DNA from: Bacteroidales bacterium UBA2559
GTDB lineage: Bacteria; Bacteroidota; Bacteroidia; Bacteroidales; Bacteroidaceae
Assembly: GCA_002340405.1 (NCBI GenBank)
Contig: DDLZ01000133.1
Span: 1 to 5,250, forward strand
Reading direction: 5' to 3'
DNA length: 5,250 nt
The stretch's first letter is position 1. Each line of letters starts with the position of its first letter. Shown here one piece after another: positions 1 through 5,250 of this stretch. The notes under the pieces are model-generated. The model worked only from the letters and a program-made list of their open reading frames with translations. It was not told the DNA's origin and ran no database searches. The translations under genes and the position numbers were made by a program.

Positions 1-117
1 TATCCTGTCTATATGATTTCCGGACGCAAGGTGGGCGATTTGAACGATTCGCAGCTCAGTGAACTTCCTGCGGGTATATATATTGTAGGAAACAGGAAAT
101 ATGTAGTAGGAGAGTGA
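1..117 (+). CDS. 3' end of a secreted protein gene, paralog of the convergent gene at 218-1378 (partial)
   Basis: This is an open frame from the first base to a TGA at 115-117, giving 38 residues that start YPVYMISGRKV and end RKYVVGE. The start codon and most of the gene lie outside the window. It matches the last 38 residues of the minus-strand gene at 218-1378 with only two conservative changes (Leu for Ile, Glu for Asp). At the DNA level I count 9 differences in 117 bases, 7 of them synonymous, which argues that both copies are translated and under selection. The pattern 'Y-x-I-S-G-R-K-V ... L-P-A-G-I-Y-I-V' resembles the end of type IX secretion (Por) C-terminal sorting domains and of related short tails common in secreted Bacteroidales proteins; this family link is inference. 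Whether similarity to the neighbour continues upstream cannot be seen here. Confidence 0.85.
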   Translation, partial: YPVYMISGRKVGDLNDSQLSELPAGIYIVGNRKYVVGE

Positions 118-123
118 TATTCT

Positions 124-210
124 GCGACTTATCGCATTCAAAACATAAAAACATCCGAAAAACGGCACTTCGTTTTTCGGATGTTTTTTGTTTTGAATGC
201 GATAAATCGC
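124..210. terminator. Bidirectional rho-independent terminator between convergent genes
   Basis: A perfect 18-bp stem joins 147-164 to 171-188 with a six-base loop, and pairing continues outward to 124 and 210 with one mismatch and one bulged base. On the + strand the stem runs into the T-rich stretch ttttttgtttt. On the minus strand it runs into tttttatgtttt. Both strands therefore have a stem followed by a T tract, as expected for a shared terminator. It serves the partial gene ending at 117 and the minus-strand gene ending at 218. The rest of the 100-bp intergenic gap holds only short AT-rich spacers. Confidence 0.9.
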
Positions 211-217
211 AAAATAA

Positions 218-1378
218 TCACTCTCCGACTACATATTTCCTATTGCCTACAATATAGATACCCGCAGGAAGATCACTGATTTGCGAATCGTTCAAATCGC
301 CCACCTTACGCCCGGAAATCATATAGACAGGATAAAGATTCTCGCCCGTGACGGCTTTAACAGATGCATTTTGACGGTCCTCGAGGAATTTCTGATACTC
401 CTTCTCGGTCATGACCGCTATTTCATCGGGCATACCGGGTTCAACTATAAGATAGGACTGGTTTGCAGCAAGATATTGTTTCTGAGTCTTTGTGTCAACC
501 GGAGCGTTTGACAAGACATAACCAAGATTGCCGTCCGACATTGTTCCCAATACACGCATGGTGTTTTTATCAAACTCCTTTCTGGAGTCAACCGATTTAG
601 GCCTGTCAGGATTATTGAAATAGACACCTTTAAGTTTGTTGCCGGCCGGACCGGTTGCATACGAATATCTCAGGTCAATCTTATTGTCAGACACCGATTG
701 TGATCCACACTCTATAATGAGAGGAACACGGGCAGGGATCAGTCCGGCATCAAGTTCGCTTATGATGGCAGCCTCGGCTTCAACTCTGGATACATACCAT
801 ACTTTCATCCCTTCAGCAATAGGTATAAAACCGAAGTCGGCATAGAAAGGATGGAAAAAGCGACCGTTACATTCAATCGAAGGTCTGATCCCGAACCATT
901 CGTCACTGCCAATATCAATCCTGTCGGCTAACCAGCGACGATAGTTTCCTTTACGATCTATTCCCATATATCCTCTGTCAATATCGGTAGTCTCATTGTC
1001 ACACAAATACTTTCCCTCAGCATAAAGTTGATATGATCCGTCCGAGTAGTACAAATAAATGTATTTTTTGATTATCTCATAGATACCTGTACCCTGACTC
1101 TGTAAATTATAATATGGTCCTCCTGAATCAACACCCATTTTCTTAAGATAAACTACAGATGCCGGATCGGAAACTGTCCTGGATTGGTTTTTCCAAAGTT
1201 GCAGAGCACCAAAATCTGCCGTCATTGCCTGATAGTTGATACTGCCGGTGTTGTCGGTAATATAGACATAGCGCTCCGACCCCAAATTGTGGACTCTGTA
1301 ATATCCGTCCTCAGGATTCTGAGCTTTCAGAAACAAGGGGGAAAGGAAAATAAAAAATAGAAGTAGTAATCTTCTCAT
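218..1378 (-). CDS. Secreted protein of unknown function with a T9SS-like C-terminal tail
   Basis: The 386-residue protein begins with a clear signal peptide: MRR, a Leu/Phe-rich core, and likely cleavage after LKA near residue 19. The only upstream candidate is the ATG at 1376-1378, followed directly by the signal peptide, so the start is well supported; the leader is AT-rich with no Shine-Dalgarno sequence, as usual in Bacteroidota. Residues 24-170 are rich in Tyr and Gly with repeated aromatic 'G-Y-Y-R-V', 'R-Y-V-Y-I' and 'Y-I-Y-L-Y-Y' strands, suggesting a beta-rich and possibly beta-trefoil-like fold. Residues 185-320 contain 'IPARVPLIIE', 'NKLKGVYF', 'MRVLG' and 'YLAANQSYLIV', a layout I associate with beta modules in secreted Bacteroidales proteins of unknown role. 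Residues 349-386 form a T9SS-like tail (YMISGRKV, LPAGIYIV). I see no catalytic motif and assign no function. Cysteines are at 126, 170 and 224. The gene follows the ompA terminator by only a few bases. Confidence 0.9.
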   Translation of the reverse strand: MRRLLLLFFIFLSPLFLKAQNPEDGYYRVHNLGSERYVYITDNTGSINYQAMTADFGALQLWKNQSRTVSDPASVVYLKKMGVDSGGPYYNLQSQGTGIYEIIKKYIYLYYSDGSYQLYAEGKYLCDNETTDIDRGYMGIDRKGNYRRWLADRIDIGSDEWFGIRPSIECNGRFFHPFYADFGFIPIAEGMKVWYVSRVEAEAAIISELDAGLIPARVPLIIECGSQSVSDNKIDLRYSYATGPAGNKLKGVYFNNPDRPKSVDSRKEFDKNTMRVLGTMSDGNLGYVLSNAPVDTKTQKQYLAANQSYLIVEPGMPDEIAVMTEKEYQKFLEDRQNASVKAVTGENLYPVYMISGRKVGDLNDSQISDLPAGIYIVGNRKYVVGE

Positions 1379-1384
1379 TACTAT

Positions 1385-1440
1385 AAAATTAAAAAGTCTT
1401 GCCTGCCAACTAAAAAACAGAGGTAAACAGGCAAGACTTT
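1385..1440 (-). terminator. Rho-independent terminator of the lipoprotein-ompA operon
   Basis: A perfect 13-bp inverted repeat pairs 1393-1405 with 1428-1440 around a 22-base loop. Read on the minus strand, the stem ends in GACTTT and continues as TTAATTTT, giving the T-rich tail of an intrinsic terminator. It starts about 20 bases after the OmpA stop codon. The + strand side has only a mixed AT tail, so I assign it to the minus strand. The T tract ends just six bases before the ATG of the next minus-strand gene, so this hairpin also forms that gene's immediate leader. Confidence 0.75.
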
Positions 1441-1460
1441 ATTATATTACGTTGATAGAA

Positions 1461-2684
1461 TTACTTTCCTATACAGACGCATACACGGTTCAACTCAAAG
1501 CTGCTGTCACCGTAGAAGTTGGCGGTATCGCCCTTAGCCACGGTGGTAATACGTGAGCTGCTGATACCGTAATCATCGGTAAGTTTCTTGGCAACCTCGG
1601 CAGCACGCTTCTCAGACAGAGTCTGATTTATGGCCTTGGTACCTGTCTTACTGTCGGCATGACCGGTGATTTCAACTTTAGCATCAGGATTGTTCTTCAG
1701 GAAGTCGGCAATCTGGCTTACCTTGTACTCTTCGGTCTTTGCGATGTTGTACTTGTTGATTGTAAAGTAGATCTCCTGATAGAGATAGGGAACCTGCTTT
1801 TCAACCTCAACTCTTTCAACAACTCTCTCGACAACTCTCTCAGGCGCTCTCTGAGCAGCCATGGCAGCAGCAACGGCAGCAGCCACAGGATCAGCAGCAG
1901 GCCTCTTTGAATAGGTCTGTCCAAAGCAGTATTTAACCCCTACCAGACCATTGAAGTACCAATCAGAATTGGCAGCCTTCTTTGAGTTGTAAGAGTCACC
2001 CACGATGTTGGCGTTTGCTTCGAGTCCGATACTCCAGTTGTCGTTAAGACGGTAATCATAGAAAGCGCCAAAACGTACTACTGCATTGGTTCCTCTCTCA
2101 CCGGTTATAGGCTCTTTCTTAAAGGGATCGTCCCATAGGAGCTTAAGTTGAACCTCGTTGGGATCAAGACGATTAAAACGGGTTTTGAGTTCGTTATTTG
2201 CATCATAAGCCTCATCGTTGGCGAAGCCTATGTTGGCGCCGAGACCGGCGAATACGCCGATAGAGTGTTTACGCTCTTCAGGTTTGTATCCTCCCAAAAA
2301 ATTGGTCAAATCAAACATTACATCAACTGAAGGAGCTACATACTTCCATTTCCAGTAAAGGGGTGTACCATTGTTGCCCAGGTCAGCCCATTTGCCTTCT
2401 ATACCGGCCTTACTCTGCCATGCGTTGACTGAGAAACGGCCTTTTACTACAGGATTGAACTCATAACCTACAGCGAACTGTACGTTAGGTGAAAGCAGCT
2501 TTCCAAACTCAACCTCACCCAGAGTATACTGGCCGCCGCCCTGAAGTTGTATGAACCAATGGGGATTGAAATCATATTCATACTTCTGACTACCGGCATT
2601 CTGTGCCTGTGTAGGCAATACAGCACATACTGACATCATCAGTATAGCTAATACAAATTTCGATATTCTTTTCATGTTGTTCAT
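1461..2684 (-). CDS. OmpA-family outer membrane protein (beta-barrel plus peptidoglycan-binding domain)
   Basis: The 407-residue protein has a signal peptide of about 27 residues with probable cleavage after TQA. Residues about 30-258 alternate amphipathic strands with loops (WFIQLQGGGQY, VFAGLGANIGF, VRFGAFYDYRLNDNWSIGLE, FNGLVGVKYCFG), which fits an eight-stranded outer membrane barrel. An Ala-rich segment (264-280) and a repeated Glu-Arg-Val-Val linker (282-296) lead to an OmpA C-terminal domain at about 304-405. That domain has T-G-H-A-D at 340-344 and N-x2-L-S-x2-R-A at 353-361, so the Asp344 and Arg360 expected to bind diaminopimelate-type peptidoglycan are present. The expected role is anchoring the outer membrane to the cell wall. 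The end reads NRVCVCIGK rather than the common NRRV form. The start at 2684 is used; Met4 (2675) is an equally workable start for the signal peptide. It lies 17 bp after the lipoprotein gene and is probably co-transcribed with it. Confidence 0.95.
   Translation of the reverse strand: MNNMKRISKFVLAILMMSVCAVLPTQAQNAGSQKYEYDFNPHWFIQLQGGGQYTLGEVEFGKLLSPNVQFAVGYEFNPVVKGRFSVNAWQSKAGIEGKWADLGNNGTPLYWKWKYVAPSVDVMFDLTNFLGGYKPEERKHSIGVFAGLGANIGFANDEAYDANNELKTRFNRLDPNEVQLKLLWDDPFKKEPITGERGTNAVVRFGAFYDYRLNDNWSIGLEANANIVGDSYNSKKAANSDWYFNGLVGVKYCFGQTYSKRPAADPVAAAVAAAMAAQRAPERVVERVVERVEVEKQVPYLYQEIYFTINKYNIAKTEEYKVSQIADFLKNNPDAKVEITGHADSKTGTKAINQTLSEKRAAEVAKKLTDDYGISSSRITTVAKGDTANFYGDSSFELNRVCVCIGK
1806..1841 (-). 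repeat. Three 12-base tandem repeats encoding the ERVV linker of OmpA
   Basis: On the minus strand three imperfect copies, GAGAGAGTTGTC, GAGAGAGTTGTT and GAAAGAGTTGAG, encode ERVV-ERVV-ERVE (residues 282-293). They lie in the linker between the barrel and the peptidoglycan-binding domain, next to an Ala-rich tract made of GCA/GCC/GCT-type codons. Because the unit is a multiple of three, copy-number change would alter linker length without breaking the frame. Confidence 0.8.
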
Positions 2685-2701
2685 TTATTTACAAGGTTAG
2701 G

Positions 2702-5158
2702 TTACTTAACAGTTACATAGAATCTACGAGTTGAAATCCAGCCCTGATAGTCAATGGCTGAATAGAGAATCTCATAGGTATAACCGGCCGTTGTCGGCTT
2801 AAACTCTACAGAAGCGACGTTGCCTTCAAGTATAGTGTTGAAGTCGGCACTGCTGTTCGTACCCTGCAGGATAGCTGTGCAACCTGCATCACCGTCCTTC
2901 GCGCTAACGCCGCTGACGTTGTTAATAACATCGGTAACAGCGATGAACTTCTTATAGGCAGGTGCCAGAAGCTCAGCATTGAATGAGGTGGGATAAAGTG
3001 TATAGGTAGCTACACCATTGAAAGGTGAAGGCACACCGGCATTGGCACTGGCAGGATGGTATTGTTTGTCTTTACCATAATAAAGCAAGGTAATATCAAA
3101 CAGATTATCTGCATTATCAATAATACCGTTAATTCTGTTAATCAGTGAATTGACCCTTGACACCATGGCGCTTGAACCGACCTGTGTCTTAATGTCGTCA
3201 ATTATTTCACCGATATTATCTTCTACCTGAGCCTCAAGCGGTGTCAGTATATTGTTGACCTGAGCCTCAATACTGTCTATCAAAGCAGCAATCTGAGTTT
3301 CAGCGCCGTTAACCGAACCGTTCACATCAGTAACAAGTTTTTTGATATCGTTCTGAAGATCACTGATATCTACACTGTCAGTACCTATAACGTTACCAGC
3401 AGCATCCTTAACCTGGACGTTGATAACACTTTCGCCGGAAGGAGTGTAAGTAATGTCGGTAAAGGTGATGTTGTGTGCACTGAGATCAAGAGTTCCTACA
3501 TTCAACGTGAATTTAGGCTTTTTAATTGAAGCAAGAAGGTCACCGATAGGATCAACAGGCAGTTTGGCGGGGAGGAACCCGCTGATTGAGGTGTGGTATG
3601 AGAGAGGCTTCACAGCAGCGATAGCCAAATCATAACCAGACCTTACCTGATGGGTACCAAGGCTGTCAGACCATGTTACCTGAATTGCATTGGCATCAAG
3701 TACCTCGTTGAAAGCAGTGAGGACAGATTGGGTAATATTGCTGAGATTTACACCGCTCTTGAAGTTCTTCAGATCTTTAGCTATTGTCTTCAAAGCCTCC
3801 TTATCGATGCTGGGCTTCAGTGCATCAACATCGGCTGCGTTAATCTTCACATCTGCCTCATAAAAACCATTCTCGGTATCGGCAGCGTCAACACCGGCCT
3901 TTGTGCTATAACCGAATGTCAACTTGTCGGTCGAAGGCCTCAGATTACCAAGGACAGCCTTGCTCTCCTGACCCAGGCTGTTTACAATCTTGAACTCATA
4001 AGTATTGTCAAGAGCAACATTGTTGGGGTTGACTGTCAGATAAAGCTTACCTGCGTTGTCATTAACATCGTTGATTACTGTGCCTGCGCTATAATACTCC
4101 GATGCAAAACCAAGCAGAGCCTTCTCGGCAGCTGAAATCTGAATATCACCGCTTATAAGATGCGCGGTAGCAGTTGTTGGGAACTCGATAACAGCATCGA
4201 ATTCACCATAGTATGCCATCAACAGATTCGACCTGATTCCTACAGGAAGTGAGAATGAACCGAAAGCAGGAGTCTTGGCGCCCTGTACAAGCAGACTGGA
4301 AATACGCTTCTCCTCGACATTCTTAAGTTTGTCCTCCAGAGCAAGCAGTTTCTGGTCAAGAGCTGCTATGTCTTCAATGTTCTTCTGGACGGCTGCCTGA
4401 AGAGTAGTGAGTAAGTTCTTAAGATTATCAACCCTCGTTGTCATCAGCCTCTCAAGATCACGGATAGTATCGTTTAACACATTGCCTACCGAATCGGCTA
4501 CCTGGCGGGATACTAAATCAGTATAAGCCTTGGCAGTAGCTAAATTCTCTTTTGCAATTGAATAGACACTGTCATAAGTGGCATAATCTGCAAGAGAGAG
4601 TTCGAGAGCATCGATTCTCACAGAATCTCTGAATGCCAGAGCGTAAGCTAAAGCAGCTGAATCATAAGCCGCCTGAAGTTTTGAATCCCAACCAACGATA
4701 GCGGTCCTGATACTATCGGCAAGATCATAAGCTGAATCGGCCTTGCCAAGAGCTGCCTGAGCGCTGGCTGCAGCCAGACTGATCTTCTGGTTGAGTGCGT
4801 TCAACTGCCCGTAGTTCAGGGTGTCCGTAACGGCAGCAAGGCTGTCGCACACATCACCGAGTCCACGAACGGCATTCCAGATTGATACCGTGTCATAATT
4901 AGTCGCAGCCTGTATGCTGTTCTGCAGACTGTCGACACGATTCTTCAATTGGTTATAATAATTATTCAGCGTGTTATAATTCTTATTGATCAAATTCTTC
5001 ACGCTAACCAGAGAATCGTTGAATTCTCTGGAATTCTTGTCCTGCGACAACTCCAGATCACGGACCATGTCATCTGCGTAATCATTACAGGAACCAACGA
5101 GGCCCATGCCTACTACGGCACAAGCCAGAATCAGTAAACTGACAAATTTCTTTTTCAT
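2702..5158 (-). CDS. Large surface-type lipoprotein with coiled-coil stalk and Ig-like beta domains
   Basis: The 818-residue product starts MKKK, has a hydrophobic core and a lipobox VGSC with the lipidated cysteine at 24. Acidic residues follow directly (CNDYADD), resembling the Bacteroidota signal that sends lipoproteins to the cell surface. Residues about 30-290 are low in Gly/Pro and rich in Ala, Leu, Asp, Ser and Asn, predicted as a long helical, partly coiled-coil stalk. Residues about 298-420 look like a beta-sandwich (LTVNPNNVAL, VNSLGQES, LTFGYSTKAG), a module I associate with Bacteroides coiled-coil lipoproteins, some of which databases label with a PL29-lyase N-terminal domain. A mixed region follows at 430-595, then a second helical segment at about 598-685, and a C-terminal Ig-like domain ending YSAIDYQGWISTRRFYVTV. 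There are 15 D-[ST]-[AILVMT] sequons, 12 of them in residues 48-232. Cysteines are only at 13, 24, 104 and 760. I see no catalytic motif; a structural or adhesive surface role is inference. It is first in a probable operon with the OmpA gene. Confidence 0.9.
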   Translation of the reverse strand: MKKKFVSLLILACAVVGMGLVGSCNDYADDMVRDLELSQDKNSREFNDSLVSVKNLINKNYNTLNNYYNQLKNRVDSLQNSIQAATNYDTVSIWNAVRGLGDVCDSLAAVTDTLNYGQLNALNQKISLAAASAQAALGKADSAYDLADSIRTAIVGWDSKLQAAYDSAALAYALAFRDSVRIDALELSLADYATYDSVYSIAKENLATAKAYTDLVSRQVADSVGNVLNDTIRDLERLMTTRVDNLKNLLTTLQAAVQKNIEDIAALDQKLLALEDKLKNVEEKRISSLLVQGAKTPAFGSFSLPVGIRSNLLMAYYGEFDAVIEFPTTATAHLISGDIQISAAEKALLGFASEYYSAGTVINDVNDNAGKLYLTVNPNNVALDNTYEFKIVNSLGQESKAVLGNLRPSTDKLTFGYSTKAGVDAADTENGFYEADVKINAADVDALKPSIDKEALKTIAKDLKNFKSGVNLSNITQSVLTAFNEVLDANAIQVTWSDSLGTHQVRSGYDLAIAAVKPLSYHTSISGFLPAKLPVDPIGDLLASIKKPKFTLNVGTLDLSAHNITFTDITYTPSGESVINVQVKDAAGNVIGTDSVDISDLQNDIKKLVTDVNGSVNGAETQIAALIDSIEAQVNNILTPLEAQVEDNIGEIIDDIKTQVGSSAMVSRVNSLINRINGIIDNADNLFDITLLYYGKDKQYHPASANAGVPSPFNGVATYTLYPTSFNAELLAPAYKKFIAVTDVINNVSGVSAKDGDAGCTAILQGTNSSADFNTILEGNVASVEFKPTTAGYTYEILYSAIDYQGWISTRRFYVTVK
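5087..5158 (-). other. Lipoprotein signal peptide with lipobox (residues 1-24)
   Basis: Three lysines after the initiator Met are followed by a hydrophobic stretch (FVSLLILACAVVGMG) and the lipobox V-G-S-C, with Cys24 at 5087-5089. Signal peptidase II would cut before this cysteine. An earlier cysteine at 13 lies inside the hydrophobic core and is a less likely lipidation site. The clear signal peptide supports the ATG at 5156-5158 as the start. Confidence 0.85.
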
Positions 5159-5250
5159 TTGTTGTTATTAGTTAATATATAAAAATAAACTCTTTTGAAT
5201 ATCATGTTTTAATTTACGATTTTTATTTGTCATGTGCAAATGTACTTTCA
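5159..5250 (-). promoter_or_regulatory. Leader and candidate Bacteroidota promoter of the lipoprotein-ompA operon
   Basis: On the minus strand the sequence TACATTTG at 5237-5244 is an exact match to the Bacteroidota -7 consensus TAnnTTTG used by their primary sigma factor. The partner -33 TTTG element would fall at about 5260-5270, outside the window, so it cannot be checked. If the element is used, transcription would start near 5230 and leave a leader of about 70 bases. That leader is very AT-rich and ends AATAACAACAAATG with no Shine-Dalgarno sequence, as in strongly translated Bacteroidota genes. I see no other gene or clear hairpin in this stretch. Confidence 0.5.

Larger units (their letters stand above)
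1..334. repeat. Large imperfect inverted repeat (two 164-bp arms, 6-bp centre)
   Basis: Positions 1-164 pair with the reverse complement of 171-334 around a six-base centre, gcactt, at 165-170. By eye there are about 11 mismatches and two single-base indels, so about 92% identity. Each arm carries the last 38 codons of a gene, its stop codon, a 6-7 base spacer and one half of a terminator stem. The left arm reaches the window edge, so its true length is unknown. The structure is a tail-to-tail duplication centred on the terminator loop. The divergence is spread along the arms and is mostly synonymous, so a recent assembly or amplification foldback artefact is unlikely. Confidence 0.9.

Noticed and set aside
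1..334. Assembly or amplification foldback artefact as the cause of the palindrome
   Set aside because: An artefact would give near-identical arms. Here the arms differ at about 11 sites plus two indels, mostly at silent codon positions, which fits old, translated copies. Long reads would still be decisive.
1..334. Invertible (phase-variation) segment bounded by the inverted repeats
   Set aside because: The repeats are separated by only six bases, so inversion would flip just the hairpin loop. No recombinase gene or promoter lies between them.
1405..1440. Promoter for the 386-residue gene at TACCTCTG in the hairpin loop
   Set aside because: It has one mismatch to TAnnTTTG, no TTTG about 20 bases upstream, and would start transcription inside the terminator stem. 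Too weak to annotate.
1659..1910. Open frames opposite or overlapping the OmpA gene (+ strand 83 codons; minus-strand 68 codons at 1718-1924)
   Set aside because: Low-complexity Ser/Asn- or Leu/Arg-rich products arise from the repeated OmpA linker read in other frames. The OmpA frame explains the region fully.
3650..4135. 161-codon open frame on the + strand
   Set aside because: It lies entirely opposite the 818-residue lipoprotein gene, whose frame has a clear signal peptide and domain order. The antisense product is Cys/Ile/Leu-rich with no recognisable domain, so it is a shadow frame.
2702..5158. Polysaccharide lyase (PL29-type) assignment for the 818-residue lipoprotein
   Set aside because: Related coiled-coil lipoproteins are sometimes labelled this way in databases, but I see no lyase catalytic domain or motif, so I describe it only as a structural surface-type lipoprotein.

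Overview
The window looks like a chromosomal segment from a member of the Bacteroidota, most likely order Bacteroidales and possibly a gut Muribaculaceae/Bacteroides/Prevotella-type organism. The evidence is moderate-to-low GC, AT-rich leaders without Shine-Dalgarno sequences, a TAnnTTTG-type -7 promoter element, an OmpA with the Bacteroidales architecture, a coiled-coil lipoprotein with acidic residues after the lipid-anchor cysteine, and secreted proteins ending in a T9SS-like tail. The genus assignment is inference. All the proteins are predicted to be exported.

Layout: (1) Positions 1-117 hold the last 38 codons of a + strand gene that begins outside the window. (2) Positions 118-217 hold a strong bidirectional terminator. 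(3) Positions 218-1378 (minus) encode a 386-residue secreted protein whose last 38 residues are a near copy of the + strand fragment. The two genes converge tail to tail, and their 3' ends plus the terminator form a 334-bp imperfect palindrome. (4) Positions 1379-1460 hold a 13-bp-stem terminator hairpin. (5) Positions 1461-2684 (minus) encode an OmpA-family protein: beta-barrel, Ala/Glu-Arg-Val linker, peptidoglycan-binding domain. (6) Positions 2702-5158 (minus) encode an 818-residue lipoprotein with a long helical stalk and beta-sandwich domains. (7) Positions 5159-5250 are the promoter and leader region of that lipoprotein.

The lipoprotein and ompA-like genes are 17 bp apart, in the same direction, behind one candidate promoter and ahead of one terminator, so they probably form a two-gene operon for the cell envelope. 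OmpA would hold the outer membrane to peptidoglycan, while the lipoprotein would project from the membrane. The stalk carries 12 matches to the Bacteroides O-glycosylation sequon D-[S/T]-[A/I/L/V/M/T] within about 185 residues. The 386-residue gene lies just past the operon terminator and may be expressed by read-through or from a promoter I cannot see.

The two most notable observations are the inverted duplication centred exactly on a terminator hairpin and the dense glycosylation sequons in the lipoprotein stalk. I see no RNA genes, CRISPR array, insertion sequence or mobile-element gene.
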